DNA of 64,000 nt from Pseudomonas sp. BP8 (GCF_017875955.1 NZ_JAGINK010000001.1:1712001-1776000), one strand, 5' to 3'; shown: positions 1 through 11,210, counted from the stretch's first letter. The notes: a model not told the origin generated them from the letters alone. Made by a program: numbers and translations.

Positions 1-338
1 CCTTCGCGATCGAGTTCCTTGCGGGTCTCGAGGATCGCCATGATGTTGTCGGCTACCGACAGTTTGCGGAAGATCGAGGCTTCCTGCGGCAGATAGCCGA
101 TGCCGGCGCGTGCACGTCCGTGCATCGGCTGGTGGCTGACATCCTGGTTGTCGATCAGTACGCGGCCCTGATCGGCCTGGACCAGACCGACAATCATGTA
201 GAAGCAGGTCGTCTTGCCGGCGCCGTTAGGGCCAAGCAGGCCGACGATCTGGCCGCTGTCGATGGACAGGCTGACGTCGCGAACCACCTGCCGACTCTTG
301 TAGCTCTTGGCCAGATGCTGGGCTTTGAGGGTTGCCAT
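1..338 (-). CDS. lptB: LPS export ABC transporter ATPase LptB (5' part, cut by window edge)
   Basis: This is the ATPase of the LptB2FGC inner-membrane complex that extracts LPS and drives it through LptA to the outer membrane. Translating the minus strand from the ATG at 336-338 gives [19 protein letters not shown], then a Walker A motif GPNGAGKTT at about residues 36-44 and a Q-loop region ([10 protein letters not shown]). About 112 residues are present; the signature and Walker B motifs lie beyond the window. The start codon directly follows the lptA stop (339-341), so the genes are translationally linked. The partner permeases are LptF and LptG at 23693-25862, and LptC/LptA are just upstream. 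Identity is secure from sequence and context. Confidence 0.96.
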   Translation of the reverse strand, partial: MATLKAQHLAKSYKSRQVVRDVSLSIDSGQIVGLLGPNGAGKTTCFYMIVGLVQADQGRVLIDNQDVSHQPMHGRARAGIGYLPQEASIFRKLSVADNIMAILETRKELDRE

Positions 339-866
339 TTACTCGGCCTTCTTCTTCGGCTGGATCACCATGTCGATGCGCGGGCGCTTGGTGGAGGCGG
401 CGCCACTGGAGGTGCCGGCGGTGGCCACCTGCGACTTGGTGTTGTAGACGATTTTCTCGCCTTCGGTGGTGTTGCCTTCGTTCTCGACCTTGGCGCGGTC
501 GGTGAGGATGATGGTGTCCTTCTGCGCCTGGTACTGAATGGTTACCGCCCAACCCTTCATCTTGTCGGCTTTGTCGGCGCTTTGCTGTTGCTCGAAGTAG
601 GCCAGGTTGCCCACCGAGGTCACCACGTCGATGTCGCCATTGGTGGCGCGGGTCATGGTCACGGTGTTGCCGGTGATCTTCATCGAGCCCTGGGTGATGA
701 TCACATCGCCCTTGTAGGTCGCCACGCCTTGCTTGTCATCCAGGTGAGCGTCGTCGGCCTGGATACGAATTGGCTGGTCACGATCGGTCGGCAGGGCCAA
801 GGCGCTCGCGCTTCCCAGTGCTGCGCTCAGGCTGAGCAAAAAGGGGAGTGTTTTAACGAGCCTCAT
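339..866 (-). CDS. lptA: Periplasmic LPS-bridge protein LptA
   Basis: LptA forms the periplasmic beta-jellyroll bridge that carries LPS from LptC to LptD at the outer membrane. The 175-residue protein begins with a signal peptide of about 24 residues (MRLVKTLPFLLSLSAALGSA) ending near ALA. An OstA/LptA-type body follows: IRIQADDAHLDDKQGVATYKG, then GDVIITQGSMKITG. The C-terminus is lysine-rich (VIQPKKKAE). The start overlaps the end of lptC by 14 nt and the stop abuts the lptB ATG. Length and order kdsD-kdsC-lptC-lptA-lptB are standard for Pseudomonas. Confidence 0.97.
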   Translation of the reverse strand: MRLVKTLPFLLSLSAALGSASALALPTDRDQPIRIQADDAHLDDKQGVATYKGDVIITQGSMKITGNTVTMTRATNGDIDVVTSVGNLAYFEQQQSADKADKMKGWAVTIQYQAQKDTIILTDRAKVENEGNTTEGEKIVYNTKSQVATAGTSSGAASTKRPRIDMVIQPKKKAE

Positions 867-1425
867 ACTGTCCTCTTACGTTGGACAGCAGGTCCATCCT
901 GCCGTCTTTCAAATACGCTTTCATTCCGGTACCCGTAGTCGTGCCACCGAAGCCGTCGATTCTAACGGCTTGCTCGGTCTGCGCATATTGCTTCTGCGGG
1001 AACACAGTCATGCGGGTCGTGGTAATGATGGTTTCACGCTGTTTCTCGTCAGTACGTGCGACCCGCACCTTGTCGATCAGTTCGACTTCGCTGCCATCCG
1101 GGTTGACCTCGGCGCGCACGCTCTGCACATGCCAGGGGAACTCGGTGCCACGGTACATCTGCAGGTCGGGAGTGGTCACCAGGGTCACCTCGGTGGCCTT
1201 GAGATGCTCGACCTTGTCCGCGGTCATTTCATACTGCATCTTGCCATCGGGCAGGAACTGCACGCTGTGGGCGTTGATCGCGTAGTAGTCGATGGCGTTC
1301 TCGTCGGTCTGGGCTACCGGCTTGTCGAGGAAGCTCTCGGGGCTGATGTTCCAGTAGCCGACCGCCACCAGCACGGCGGCGATCACACTGGACAGTGCGA
1401 TGTTTTTGGCTTTCTTGCTGAACAT
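853..1425 (-). CDS. lptC: LPS export inner-membrane protein LptC
   Basis: LptC is a bitopic membrane protein that receives LPS from LptB2FG and passes it to LptA. The 190-residue product has a short basic N-terminus (MFSKKAKN), one membrane segment at about residues 9-25 and a periplasmic LptC fold (YYAINAHSVQFLPDGKMQYEM, later LIDKVRVARTDEKQRETIITT). It starts 8 nt after the kdsC stop and overlaps lptA by 14 nt, so kdsC-lptC-lptA-lptB reads as one operon. Confidence 0.95.
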   Translation of the reverse strand: MFSKKAKNIALSSVIAAVLVAVGYWNISPESFLDKPVAQTDENAIDYYAINAHSVQFLPDGKMQYEMTADKVEHLKATEVTLVTTPDLQMYRGTEFPWHVQSVRAEVNPDGSEVELIDKVRVARTDEKQRETIITTTRMTVFPQKQYAQTEQAVRIDGFGGTTTGTGMKAYLKDGRMDLLSNVRGQYEAR

Positions 1426-1433
1426 GTGCGGCC

Positions 1434-1973
1434 TTACAGGTAATTGGCGTTGGCAGCGTCCAGGGTGCCCTGGGCCTGCATGATCAGTTCACAGAATTCG
1501 CGTGCGGCACCTTCGCCACCGCGTGCCTGGGTCACGCCATGTGCGTGCTGGCGTACGAACGGCGCGGCGTTGGCGACCGCCATGCCCAGGCCTACACGGC
1601 GGATCACCGGCAGGTCTGGCAAGTCGTCGCCCAGATAGGCGACTTGCTCATAGCTTAGGCCGAGTTCGGCGAGAAGGCCGTCCAGCACCACCAGTTTATC
1701 CTCACGGCCCTGATACAGGTGAGGGATGCCGAGGTTTTTCGCACGGCGCTCGACCACCGGTGTCTTGCGCCCGCTGATGATCGCGGTGGTCACGCCCGAG
1801 GCCATGAGCATCTTGATGCCTTGGCCGTCGAGGGTGTTGAAGGTCTTGAATTCGCTGCCATCCTCGAGGAAATAAAGACGGCCGTCGGTGAGCACGCCAT
1901 CGACATCGAATACCGCCAGCTTGATGGCCTTGCCGCGTTGCATAAAGTCTTGGGTCATCTTGTCACTCTTCAT
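1434..1973 (-). CDS. kdsC: 3-deoxy-D-manno-octulosonate 8-phosphate phosphatase KdsC
   Basis: KdsC hydrolyses Kdo-8-phosphate to Kdo in LPS core synthesis. It is a small C0-type HAD phosphatase without a cap domain. The 179 residues show HAD motif I as VFDVDGVLTDG, with nucleophile D23 and general acid/base D25. Motif II is IISGR (about 65-69), a lysine lies in REDKLVVLD, and motif IV is LGDDLPDLPV. The ATG at 1971-1973 overlaps the kdsD stop by one base (TAATG). Met6 or Met11 could also be the start. The C-terminal GGEGAAREFCELI segment matches KdsC homologues. Confidence 0.96.
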   Translation of the reverse strand: MKSDKMTQDFMQRGKAIKLAVFDVDGVLTDGRLYFLEDGSEFKTFNTLDGQGIKMLMASGVTTAIISGRKTPVVERRAKNLGIPHLYQGREDKLVVLDGLLAELGLSYEQVAYLGDDLPDLPVIRRVGLGMAVANAAPFVRQHAHGVTQARGGEGAAREFCELIMQAQGTLDAANANYL

Positions 1974-2947
1974 TACATCACCCCGGCGCGGAGCAGGTCG
2001 TGCATGTTCAGCGCGCCGGTCGGGCGGTCATTGTCATCAACCACGACCAGTGCACCAATCTTGTGGTCTTCCATGATCTTCAGCGCTTCGGCTGCGAGCA
2101 TTTCGGCCCGCGCGGTCTTGCCGTGCACGGTCATCACCTGGTCGATCAGGGTCGTGTGAACATCGATATTACGGTCAAGGCTGCGACGCAGGTCGCCGTC
2201 GGTGAAGACCCCGGCCAGCGTGCCGTCGGCTTCGAGCACCACGGTCATGCCCAGACCTTTGCGAGACATTTCCAGTAGTGCGTCCTTGAGCAGCGTGCCG
2301 CGTTGCACCTGCGGCAGGTCGGTGCCCGTGTGCATGACATTCTCGACCTTCAGCAACAGCCGACGGCCAAGGGCGCCGCCGGGATGCGAGAAGGCGAAGT
2401 CCTCGGCAGAGAAGCCGCGCGCCTCGAGCAGGGCGATCGCCAGCGCGTCACCCAACACCAGGGCGGCAGTGGTGGAGGAGGTCGGCGCCAGGTTCAGCGG
2501 GCAGGCTTCCTGGGCGACGCGGGCGTCGAGGTTGACCTCGGCCGCCTGCGCCAGGGGCGCGTCCGGATTGCCGGTCAGGCTGATCAGCTGAATGCCCAGG
2601 CGCTTGATCAGCGGCAACAGGGTCATGATCTCGGCGGTGCTGCCAGAGTTCGACAGGGCCAGGATCACATCGTCACGGGTGATCATGCCCATGTCGCCAT
2701 GACTGGCTTCGGCCGGATGCACGAAAAACGCCGGCGTGCCGGTGCTGGCGAGCGTTGCCGCAATCTTGTTGCCGATGTGCCCGGACTTGCCCATGCCCAG
2801 CACCACCACCCGGCCCTTGCTGGCCAGGATCAGTTGGCAGGCCTTGACGAAGTTGTCGTCGATTCGCGGCAACAGGCCCTCGACGGCCTCGACTTCCAGG
2901 CGCAAGGTGCGTTGGGCGGACAGGATCAGCTCGCTGGATTGGCTCAT
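1973..2947 (-). CDS. kdsD: D-arabinose 5-phosphate isomerase KdsD
   Basis: KdsD interconverts ribulose 5-phosphate and arabinose 5-phosphate, the first step to Kdo. I take the ATG at 2945-2947 (MSQSSELILSAQ), which gives 324 residues, the usual length. The open frame extends to 3007, but that extension has no family homology. The protein has an N-terminal SIS sugar-isomerase domain (GMGKSGHIGNKIAATLASTG; catalytic-region HPAEASHGDMGMI; LSNSGSTAEI) and two C-terminal CBS domains (VENVMHTGTDLP; IFTDGDLRRSLD-like GVFTDGDLRR). It heads the kdsD-kdsC-lptCAB operon. A TATAAT-like box lies just upstream. Confidence 0.96.
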   Translation of the reverse strand: MSQSSELILSAQRTLRLEVEAVEGLLPRIDDNFVKACQLILASKGRVVVLGMGKSGHIGNKIAATLASTGTPAFFVHPAEASHGDMGMITRDDVILALSNSGSTAEIMTLLPLIKRLGIQLISLTGNPDAPLAQAAEVNLDARVAQEACPLNLAPTSSTTAALVLGDALAIALLEARGFSAEDFAFSHPGGALGRRLLLKVENVMHTGTDLPQVQRGTLLKDALLEMSRKGLGMTVVLEADGTLAGVFTDGDLRRSLDRNIDVHTTLIDQVMTVHGKTARAEMLAAEALKIMEDHKIGALVVVDDNDRPTGALNMHDLLRAGVM

Positions 2948-2978
2948 GTCGAAAAGCAATGCCTGATGAAAGGCGCCG

Positions 2979-2984
2979 ATTATA
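2979..2984 (-). promoter_or_regulatory. Candidate -10 box for the kdsD operon
   Basis: The minus strand reads TATAAT, a perfect sigma-70 -10 hexamer, 31 nt upstream of the chosen kdsD ATG. No convincing -35 hexamer is seen at 16-18 nt spacing. The call rests on the -10 match and position only. Confidence 0.4.
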
Positions 2985-3071
2985 GCTGCAATGCGGCAAA
3001 GGCTCATCCTTCGATTGCCACACCCGGTTCACACAAGCCTGTCGCTGGCCTGAATGACTCGGGCTATGGCC

Positions 3072-3101
3072 TTGGGGCGAGCATGGCTGCGGTGCTATAG
3101 T
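3072..3101 (+). promoter_or_regulatory. Candidate sigma-70 promoter for mlaFEDCB
   Basis: TATAGT at 3096-3101 resembles a -10 box, with TTGGGG at 3072-3077 as a weak -35, 18 nt apart. It sits about 90 nt upstream of mlaF in the 243-nt divergent space between kdsD and mlaF. The match is modest. Confidence 0.35.
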
Positions 3102-3190
3102 TCGCCGCTATTCGGCCCGCGGGGGGCGTGTGTGCCTTCACGATGAGGGCAGGCGTCCATTGAGACGAGGCTGTATTGCAAGGAGTCTAG

Positions 3191-4000
3191 ATGAGTGTGG
3201 ATAGCGCCTACGCGGTCGAGTTGAAGGGCGTCACCTTCAAGCGCGGTTCGCGCAGCATTTTCAGCGATGTCGATATCCGCATCCCGCGCGGCAAGGTCAC
3301 CGGCATCATGGGACCATCGGGGTGCGGCAAGACGACCTTGCTGCGCCTTATGGGCGCCCAGTTGCGGCCGTCCAGCGGCGAAGTCTGGGTGGCCGGTCAA
3401 AATCTGCCGACCTTGTCGCGCGGCGATCTGTTCGATGCGCGCAAGCAGATGGGGGTGTTGTTCCAGAGCGGTGCGTTGTTTACCGACCTCGACGTGTTCG
3501 AGAATGTCGCCTTCCCGCTGCGCGTGCATACCCAGTTGTCGGAAGAGATGATTCGCGACATCGTCCTGATGAAGCTGCAGGCGGTCGGCCTGCGTGGCGC
3601 CATCGACCTCATGCCTGACGAGCTGTCCGGCGGCATGAAGCGGCGGGTGGCGCTGGCACGGGCAATTGCTCTCGACCCGCAGATCCTGATGTACGACGAG
3701 CCGTTCGTCGGCCAGGACCCGATTGCCATGGGAGTCCTGGTGCGGCTTATTCGCCTGCTCAACGATGCGCTGGGAATTACCAGCATCGTGGTCTCCCACG
3801 ACCTCGCCGAAACGGCCAGCATTGCCGACTATATCTATGTGGTCGGCGACGGCCAGGTGCTGGGCCAGGGTACCCCGGACGAACTGATGGGCTCGGACAA
3901 CCCGCGGATCCGTCAATTCATGAAGGGTGACCCGGACGGCCCGGTGCCATTCCATTTTCCTGCGCCTGACTACCGCGCCGATCTGTTGGGGACGCGTTGA
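3191..4000 (+). CDS. mlaF: Phospholipid transport ABC ATPase MlaF (Ttg2A type)
   Basis: MlaF powers the MlaFEDB complex that moves phospholipids between inner and outer membrane and maintains outer-membrane asymmetry. The 269-residue ATPase has Walker [10 protein letters not shown] at 41-49, signature LSGGM at 145-149, Walker B ILMYDE ending at E170, and switch His203 in VVSHDLAE. A clear ribosome site (AAGGAG) precedes the ATG. Its stop overlaps the mlaE start (TGATG). In P. putida strains this cluster is also called ttg2, from its link to solvent tolerance. Confidence 0.96.
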   Translation: MSVDSAYAVELKGVTFKRGSRSIFSDVDIRIPRGKVTGIMGPSGCGKTTLLRLMGAQLRPSSGEVWVAGQNLPTLSRGDLFDARKQMGVLFQSGALFTDLDVFENVAFPLRVHTQLSEEMIRDIVLMKLQAVGLRGAIDLMPDELSGGMKRRVALARAIALDPQILMYDEPFVGQDPIAMGVLVRLIRLLNDALGITSIVVSHDLAETASIADYIYVVGDGQVLGQGTPDELMGSDNPRIRQFMKGDPDGPVPFHFPAPDYRADLLGTR

Positions 4001-4797
4001 TGCGCAGAAGATCCTTGCTCGAACGTGTTCGCTTGCTCGGCCGCTCGGCCATCGACGTGGTGGCAGTGCTCGGCCGCTCGTGCCTGTTCCTGTTCCATGC
4101 ACTGGTCGGTCGTGGCGGCATTGGCGGTGGCTTCCAGTTGCTGGTCAAACAGCTGTATTCGGTCGGTGTGTTGTCGCTGGCGATCATCGTCGTCTCGGGC
4201 GTGTTCATCGGCATGGTGCTGGCGCTGCAGGGCTACAGCATTCTCACCAAGTACGGTTCGGAGCAGGCAGTGGGGCAGATGGTCGCCCTGACCCTGCTGC
4301 GCGAACTCGGCCCGGTGGTCACTGCCTTGCTGTTCGCTGGCCGTGCGGGTTCCGCGCTGACCGCCGAGATCGGCAACATGAAGTCCACCGAGCAGCTGTC
4401 GAGCCTTGAAATGATCGGCGTCGATCCGCTCAAGTACATCGTTGCGCCGCGCCTGTGGGCCGGTTTCATTTCGCTGCCGTTGCTGGCGCTGCTGTTCAGC
4501 GTGGTCGGCATCTGGGGTGGTTCGTGGGTGGCGGTCGACTGGCTGGGCGTCTACGAAGGCTCGTTCTGGGCCAACATGCAGAACAGTGTTTCCTTTACCG
4601 ACGACGTGCTCAACGGCCTGGCCAAGAGCCTGGTGTTTGCCTTCGTCGTGACCTGGATCGCCGTATTCCAGGGGTATGACTGCGAACCCACCTCAGAGGG
4701 GATCAGCCGTGCCACTACCAAGACCGTGGTCTATGCCTCGTTGGCAGTCCTGGGTCTGGACTTTATTCTGACCGCCTTGATGTTTGGAGATTTCTGA
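4000..4797 (+). CDS. mlaE: Phospholipid transport permease MlaE
   Basis: This is the integral membrane subunit of the Mla ABC transporter. The ATG at 4000 overlaps the mlaF stop by one base; a TTG at 3997 is possible but would add only one residue. The 265 residues carry the MlaE/YrbE pattern: an amphipathic N-terminus, hydrophobic segments ([17 protein letters not shown]), the conserved loop [20 protein letters not shown] followed by [19 protein letters not shown], and a C-terminal membrane helix. The stop overlaps the mlaD start by one base, so subunits are co-translated. Confidence 0.96.
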   Translation: MRRRSLLERVRLLGRSAIDVVAVLGRSCLFLFHALVGRGGIGGGFQLLVKQLYSVGVLSLAIIVVSGVFIGMVLALQGYSILTKYGSEQAVGQMVALTLLRELGPVVTALLFAGRAGSALTAEIGNMKSTEQLSSLEMIGVDPLKYIVAPRLWAGFISLPLLALLFSVVGIWGGSWVAVDWLGVYEGSFWANMQNSVSFTDDVLNGLAKSLVFAFVVTWIAVFQGYDCEPTSEGISRATTKTVVYASLAVLGLDFILTALMFGDF

Positions 4798-5282
4798 TGC
4801 AAAACCGCACCCTGGAAATCGGTGTCGGCCTGTTCCTCCTGGCCGGGATCCTGGCGTTGCTCCTGCTGGCCCTGCGTGTCAGCGGGCTGTCTGCCAGCCC
4901 GAGCAGCGATACATATAAAGTTTATGCGTACTTCGACAATATCGCCGGTTTGACGGTCAGAGCTAAAGTGACCATGGCCGGTGTGACCATCGGCAAGGTC
5001 ACGGCCATCGATCTTGACCGCGATTCCTACACCGGTCGGGTGACCTTGCAACTGGACAAGAAGGTCGACAACCTGCCGGTCGATTCCACTGCTTCGATCC
5101 TGACCGCCGGGTTGCTCGGCGAGAAATACATCGGCATCAGCGTGGGTGGCGAGGATCAGGTGCTGAAGGATGAAAGCATCATTCACGACACCCAGTCTTC
5201 ATTGGTGCTGGAAGATCTGATTGGCAAGTTCCTGCTCAATACCGTTGGCAAAGAACCGAAACAAGCCGACCCAGCTAACTAA
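4797..5282 (+). CDS. mlaD: MCE-domain lipid-binding protein MlaD
   Basis: MlaD is anchored in the inner membrane and forms a hexameric periplasmic ring that passes phospholipid between MlaC and MlaE. The 161-residue protein has one N-terminal transmembrane segment (about residues 7-27) and one MCE domain (YKVYAYFDNIAGLTVRAKV, then GVTIGKVTAIDLD). Its C-terminal helical part (SLVLEDLIGKFLLNTVG) would form the hydrophobic channel. Length is as usual for a single-MCE MlaD. Confidence 0.95.
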   Translation: MQNRTLEIGVGLFLLAGILALLLLALRVSGLSASPSSDTYKVYAYFDNIAGLTVRAKVTMAGVTIGKVTAIDLDRDSYTGRVTLQLDKKVDNLPVDSTASILTAGLLGEKYIGISVGGEDQVLKDESIIHDTQSSLVLEDLIGKFLLNTVGKEPKQADPAN

Positions 5283-5291
5283 GGAGTTTCC

Positions 5292-5945
5292 ATGATCTCG
5301 ATCCTGCGACGCGGCCTGCTGGTCCTGCTGGCAGCCTTCCCCCTGCTGGCCCTGGCTGCCCCGGGGCAATCTGCCCATGAGGTGATCCAGACCACCACCA
5401 CGCGGCTGCTCAGCGACCTCAAAACCAACAAGGATCAGTACAAGGCGGATCCGCAAGCCTTCTACGATGCCCTCAACAGTAATCTTGGACCGGTGGTCGA
5501 TGCCGATGGCATTTCCAAGAGCATCATGACCGTCAAGTACTCGCGCAAGGCCACGCCGGCACAGATGCAGCGCTTTCAAGAGAACTTCAAGCGCAGCCTG
5601 ATGCAGTTCTATGGCAATGCCTTGCTCGAGTACAACAACCAGGGCATTACCGTCGATCCGGCCAAGGCCGAGACCGATGACCGCACCAGCGTCAACATGA
5701 AGGTCACTGGCAACAACGGCGCGGTTTATCCGGTGCAGTACACCATGGTCAAGCTCAATGGCGAGTGGAAGGTGCGTAACGTCATCGTCAACGGCATCAA
5801 CATCGGCAAGCTGTTCCGCGACCAGTTCGCCGACGCCATGTCGCGCAACGGCAACAACCTGGACCAGACCATCGACGGCTGGGCAGGCGAAGTGGCCAAG
5901 GCCAAGCAGACCGCCGACACCTCGTCGGAGAAAACCGTCAAATGA
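5292..5945 (+). CDS. mlaC: Periplasmic phospholipid carrier MlaC
   Basis: MlaC is the soluble periplasmic shuttle between the outer-membrane MlaA complex and MlaD. The 217 residues start with a signal peptide (MISILRRGLLVLLAAFPLLA, cleaved near ALA-APGQ). The body shows the MlaC/Ttg2D pattern: GPVVDADGISKSIMTVKYSR, then VQYTMVKLNGEWKVRNVIVN. An AAGGAG ribosome site lies 7 nt before the ATG. The last codons overlap mlaB by 4 nt. Confidence 0.95.
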   Translation: MISILRRGLLVLLAAFPLLALAAPGQSAHEVIQTTTTRLLSDLKTNKDQYKADPQAFYDALNSNLGPVVDADGISKSIMTVKYSRKATPAQMQRFQENFKRSLMQFYGNALLEYNNQGITVDPAKAETDDRTSVNMKVTGNNGAVYPVQYTMVKLNGEWKVRNVIVNGINIGKLFRDQFADAMSRNGNNLDQTIDGWAGEVAKAKQTADTSSEKTVK

Positions 5946-6244
5946 GTGAGGCCGGCGTGAGCATGGCCGAGCCGGGCGTATTGCGCCTGGCCGGCGTGCT
6001 GGACTTTCGCAGCGGCCCGGCCCTGCGCAAGGAAGGCAAGGCGCTGATCGGTGCCAGCGGCGAGCAGCGGCTGGTGCTGGACTGCTCGGCAGTGGTCAAG
6101 TCGAGCAGTGTCGGCTTGTCGTTGCTGCTGGCGTTCATGCGTGACGCGCAGGCCGCAGGCAAGTCCTGGGAACTGCGCGGCATGCCTGAAGACATGCGCG
6201 AAATCGCCGAGGTCTATGACCTGGAAGAAGTACTCGCGGGCTGA
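5942..6244 (+). CDS. mlaB: STAS-domain protein MlaB
   Basis: MlaB is the cytoplasmic STAS subunit that binds MlaF and is needed for assembly and activity of the transporter. The 100-residue protein is a single STAS domain with the core VLDCSAVVKSSSVGLSLLLA, the usual Asp-x-Ser/Val-Asp/Lys-Ser-Ser loop. The ATGA overlap with mlaC fits the fifth gene of mlaFEDCB. A hairpin terminator follows. Confidence 0.92.
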   Translation: MSEAGVSMAEPGVLRLAGVLDFRSGPALRKEGKALIGASGEQRLVLDCSAVVKSSSVGLSLLLAFMRDAQAAGKSWELRGMPEDMREIAEVYDLEEVLAG

Positions 6245-6259
6245 ATGCCCGCACAGGTG

Positions 6260-6315
6260 AAAGGCCCCTCGGTCAGCGCGTCCGTTCATGGGCTTCGCAG
6301 GCGAGGGGCTTTTTT
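6260..6315 (+). terminator. Candidate intrinsic terminator after mlaB
   Basis: GCCCCTCG at 6264-6271 pairs with CGAGGGGC at 6302-6309 and is followed by six T residues. The loop is long (30 nt), so efficiency is uncertain. It sits between mlaB and ibaG. Confidence 0.6.
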
Positions 6316-6361
6316 GTATGATGGCCGACCCGCGCGCACAGGGCGCCGATTGAGGTTGAGC

Positions 6362-7890
<1,529 letters not shown>

Positions 7891-7982
7891 TCTGTGACAG
7901 GCGCAAGGATGCGCCTACTGAATTTCGAGCGGTCGGGTCTGTAACCCGGCCGGCTATAGCCGCTTAAGGACCGACGTTTCCC

Positions 7983-8618
7983 ATGTTGACCATCGCGCTA
8001 TCCAAAGGCCGAATCCTCGACGATACCCTGCCATTGCTGGCTGAAGCCGGTATTGTGCCGACCGAGAATCCGGACAAGAGCCGCAAGCTGATCATCCCCA
8101 CGACCCAGGACGACGTGCGCCTGCTGATCGTGCGCGCCACCGACGTGCCGACCTATGTCGAGCATGGTGCCGCCGACCTCGGGGTGGCTGGCAAGGACGT
8201 GCTCATGGAGTACGGTGGCCAGGGCCTGTACGAGCCCCTGGACCTGCAGATTGCCTGCTGCAAGCTGATGACCGCCGGTGTGGTCGGTGCGCCAGAGCCC
8301 AAGGGCCGTCTGCGCGTCGCCACCAAGTTCGTCAACGTAGCCAAGCGCTACTACGCCGAGCAGGGCCGCCAGGTCGATATCATCAAGCTGTACGGCTCGA
8401 TGGAACTGGCACCGCTGATCAACCTTGCCGACAAGATCATCGACGTGGTCGACACCGGTAATACCCTGCGCGCCAACGGCCTGGAGCCGCAAGAGCTGAT
8501 CGCCATGGTCAGCTCGCGCCTGGTGGTCAACAAGGCCTCCATGAAAATGCAGCACGCCCGCATCCAGAGCCTGATCGACACCCTGCGCCAAGCGGTCGAA
8601 TCGCGACACCGCGGCTGA
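7983..8618 (+). CDS. hisG: ATP phosphoribosyltransferase catalytic subunit HisG (short form)
   Basis: HisG condenses ATP with PRPP, the first step of histidine synthesis. The 211-residue length marks the short form, which lacks the C-terminal regulatory domain and needs the HisZ regulatory subunit; hisZ is not in this window. Visible motifs are [19 protein letters not shown], the periplasmic-binding-like [14 protein letters not shown], and the PRPP loop region [16 protein letters not shown]. It begins 92 nt after murA and precedes hisD. Confidence 0.97.
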   Translation: MLTIALSKGRILDDTLPLLAEAGIVPTENPDKSRKLIIPTTQDDVRLLIVRATDVPTYVEHGAADLGVAGKDVLMEYGGQGLYEPLDLQIACCKLMTAGVVGAPEPKGRLRVATKFVNVAKRYYAEQGRQVDIIKLYGSMELAPLINLADKIIDVVDTGNTLRANGLEPQELIAMVSSRLVVNKASMKMQHARIQSLIDTLRQAVESRHRG

Positions 8619-8744
8619 CTTCTGCGCGCGACCTCCGCTGTCGCGCCCGTCTATCCGCGTCATAGCCATTTTTCTCAGGTGCCCGCGCGGATCGACTGGT
8701 AGCCTTGGGCGCCTGAGCATTCGCTATTATTCGAGGCCCTCGCC

Positions 8745-10070
8745 ATGACCGTGTCCACTGCAATTGCCCGTCTCAACGCCGCTGATCCGGATTTCGCCCG
8801 ACATCTGGATCATCTGCTGAGCTGGGAGAGTGTGTCCGATGACGCGGTCAACCAGCGCGTGCTCGACATCATCAAGGCCGTGCGCGAGCGCGGTGACGCC
8901 GCGCTGGTGGAGTTCACCCAGCGCTTCGACGGTGTCCAGGCCACGTCGATCAATGACCTGATCCTCGGCCGTGAGCGCCTGGAGCTGGCCCTGACCCGGA
9001 TCACCCCGGCCCAACGTGAAGCGCTGGAAAAGGCTGCCGAACGTGTGCGCATCTACCACGAGCGGCAGAAGCAGGACTCCTGGCAGTACACCGAAGCCGA
9101 CGGTACGGTGCTCGGCCAGAAAGTCACTCCACTCGACCGTGCCGGCTTGTATGTCCCGGGCGGCAAGGCGTCGTACCCCTCTTCGGTGCTGATGAACGCC
9201 ATCCCGGCCAAGGTCGCCGGGGTAGGCGAGGTGGTCATGGTGGTGCCAACCCCGCGCGGCGAGCTCAACGAGCTGGTCTTGGCCGCAGCGTGCATCGCTG
9301 GTGTCGACCGGGTGTTCACCGTCGGGGGTGCGCAGGCAGTTGCCGCCCTGGCATACGGCACCGAGAGCGTGCCGCAGGTAGACAAGATCGTCGGCCCGGG
9401 CAATATCTATGTGGCCACCGCCAAGCGTCATGTGTTCGGCCAGGTCGGGATCGACATGATCGCCGGGCCTTCGGAGATTCTCGTGGTGTGTGACGGCCAG
9501 ACCGATCCGGACTGGATCGCCATGGACCTGTTCTCCCAGGCCGAGCACGACGAGGACGCCCAGGCCATTCTGGTCAGCCCGGATGCCGAGTTCCTCGACC
9601 GCGTCGCCGCCAGCATCGACAAGCTGATGCCGACCATGGAGCGTGCCGAGATCATCGAGAAGTCGATCAATGGCCGTGGCGCGCTGATCCAGGTGCGTGA
9701 CATGCAGCAGGCGATCGAAGTCGCCAACCGTATCGCGCCTGAGCACCTTGAGCTGTCGGTGGCCGACCCGCAGGCCTGGCTGCCACAGATTCGCCACGCT
9801 GGCGCGATCTTCATGGGTCGCCACACCAGTGAAGCGCTGGGCGACTACTGTGCCGGTCCCAACCACGTGTTGCCGACTTCGGGCACTGCGCGCTTCTCTT
9901 CGCCGCTGGGGGTGTATGACTTCCAGAAGCGTTCGTCGATCATCTTCTGCTCCGAGCAGGGCGCGTCCGAGCTGGGCCACACTGCCTCGGTGCTGGCCCG
10001 CGGCGAGTCGTTGACCGCCCACGCGCGCAGCGCCGAATACCGCATCCTCACCGAAACCAAGGGGAACTGA
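8745..10070 (+). CDS. hisD: Histidinol dehydrogenase HisD
   Basis: HisD performs the last two NAD-dependent oxidations from L-histidinol to L-histidine and is a zinc enzyme. The 441-residue protein shows [19 protein letters not shown], the NAD/zinc region [45 protein letters not shown] and the C-terminal [19 protein letters not shown]. It follows hisG after 126 nt and is separated from hisC by two bases. Confidence 0.98.
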   Translation: MTVSTAIARLNAADPDFARHLDHLLSWESVSDDAVNQRVLDIIKAVRERGDAALVEFTQRFDGVQATSINDLILGRERLELALTRITPAQREALEKAAERVRIYHERQKQDSWQYTEADGTVLGQKVTPLDRAGLYVPGGKASYPSSVLMNAIPAKVAGVGEVVMVVPTPRGELNELVLAAACIAGVDRVFTVGGAQAVAALAYGTESVPQVDKIVGPGNIYVATAKRHVFGQVGIDMIAGPSEILVVCDGQTDPDWIAMDLFSQAEHDEDAQAILVSPDAEFLDRVAASIDKLMPTMERAEIIEKSINGRGALIQVRDMQQAIEVANRIAPEHLELSVADPQAWLPQIRHAGAIFMGRHTSEALGDYCAGPNHVLPTSGTARFSSPLGVYDFQKRSSIIFCSEQGASELGHTASVLARGESLTAHARSAEYRILTETKGN

Positions 10071-10072
10071 AC

Positions 10073-11119
10073 ATGAGTCGATTCTGGAGTCCCTTCGTCA
10101 AGGACCTGGTGCCTTACGTGCCGGGTGAGCAGCCGAAGCTGACCAAGCTGGTCAAGCTCAACACCAACGAGAACCCCTACGGCCCCTCGCCCAAGGCCCT
10201 GGAGGCCATGCGCGGTGAGCTGAACGATGACCTGCGCCTGTACCCTGACCCTAACGGTGACCGGCTCAAGCAGGCCGTGGCCGAGTACTACGGCGTAACC
10301 GCGCAGCAGGTGTTCGTTGGCAATGGCTCGGACGAAGTGCTGGCGCACATTTTCCATGGCCTGTTCCAGCACGACGCGCCGCTGCTGTTCCCGGACGTCA
10401 GCTACAGCTTCTACCCGGTGTATTGCGGCCTGTACGGCATCCCCTTCGAGCAGGTGGCGCTGGATGAACAGTTCCAGATTCGCATTGCAGACTATGCCAA
10501 GCCCAATGCCGGGATCATTTTCCCCAACCCGAATGCGCCGACTGGCTGCCTGATGCCGCTGGACGTGGTCGAGCAGTTGCTGCGGGCCAACCGTGACTCG
10601 GTGGTGGTCGTGGACGAGGCGTACATCGACTTCGGTGGCGAGACGGCTATCAGCCTGGTTGATCGCTATGACAATCTGCTGGTTACCCAGACCTTGTCCA
10701 AGTCGCGCTCCCTGGCGGGTTTGCGGGTTGGCCTGGCGGTGGGACATCCCGACCTGATCGACGCGCTGGAGCGGATCAAGAACAGCTTCAACTCGTATCC
10801 GCTGGATCGCATGGCGATTGTTGGAGCGGCGGTAGCGTTCGAGGATCGTGAGTATTTTGCTGCAACGTGCCGCAAGGTGATCGACAGCCGCGAGGCACTG
10901 GTCGAGCAACTGCAGGGCAAGGGGTTTGAAGTGCTGCCTTCGGCGGCCAACTTCATCTTTGCCCGTCATCCGCAGCAGGATGCGGCGCAATTGGCGGCCC
11001 GTCTGCGTGAGCAGGGGGTGATTGTGCGGCACTTCAAGCAGACGCGGATTGCTCAGTTCTTGCGGATTACCGTGGGGACGCCGGAGATGAATCAGGCGCT
11101 GATTGATGCGTTAGGCTGA
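10073..11119 (+). CDS. hisC: Histidinol-phosphate aminotransferase HisC
   Basis: HisC is the PLP-dependent transaminase that makes histidinol phosphate. The 348 residues show [12 protein letters not shown], the fold-type-I region [11 protein letters not shown] at about 150-160, [11 protein letters not shown] at 179-189 and the PLP-binding lysine K210 in [13 protein letters not shown]. Gene hisD ends two bases upstream, so expression is coupled. A strong terminator and repeat element A follow it. Confidence 0.97.
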   Translation: MSRFWSPFVKDLVPYVPGEQPKLTKLVKLNTNENPYGPSPKALEAMRGELNDDLRLYPDPNGDRLKQAVAEYYGVTAQQVFVGNGSDEVLAHIFHGLFQHDAPLLFPDVSYSFYPVYCGLYGIPFEQVALDEQFQIRIADYAKPNAGIIFPNPNAPTGCLMPLDVVEQLLRANRDSVVVVDEAYIDFGGETAISLVDRYDNLLVTQTLSKSRSLAGLRVGLAVGHPDLIDALERIKNSFNSYPLDRMAIVGAAVAFEDREYFAATCRKVIDSREALVEQLQGKGFEVLPSAANFIFARHPQQDAAQLAARLREQGVIVRHFKQTRIAQFLRITVGTPEMNQALIDALG

Positions 11120-11141
11120 CGGCTTGCGGTGAGTCACCTAG

Positions 11142-11178
11142 CGCCCGACCTGGAATATCGGGTCGGGCGTTTTTTTTG
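11142..11178 (+). terminator. Intrinsic terminator of the hisGDC unit
   Basis: CGCCCGACC at 11142-11150 pairs perfectly with GGTCGGGCG at 11161-11169 over a 10-nt loop, followed by eight or nine T residues. It lies 22 nt after the hisC stop. Confidence 0.93.
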
Positions 11179-11210
11179 GTTCTTCGCGGATTGTTGGGGG
11201 GCATGATCTG

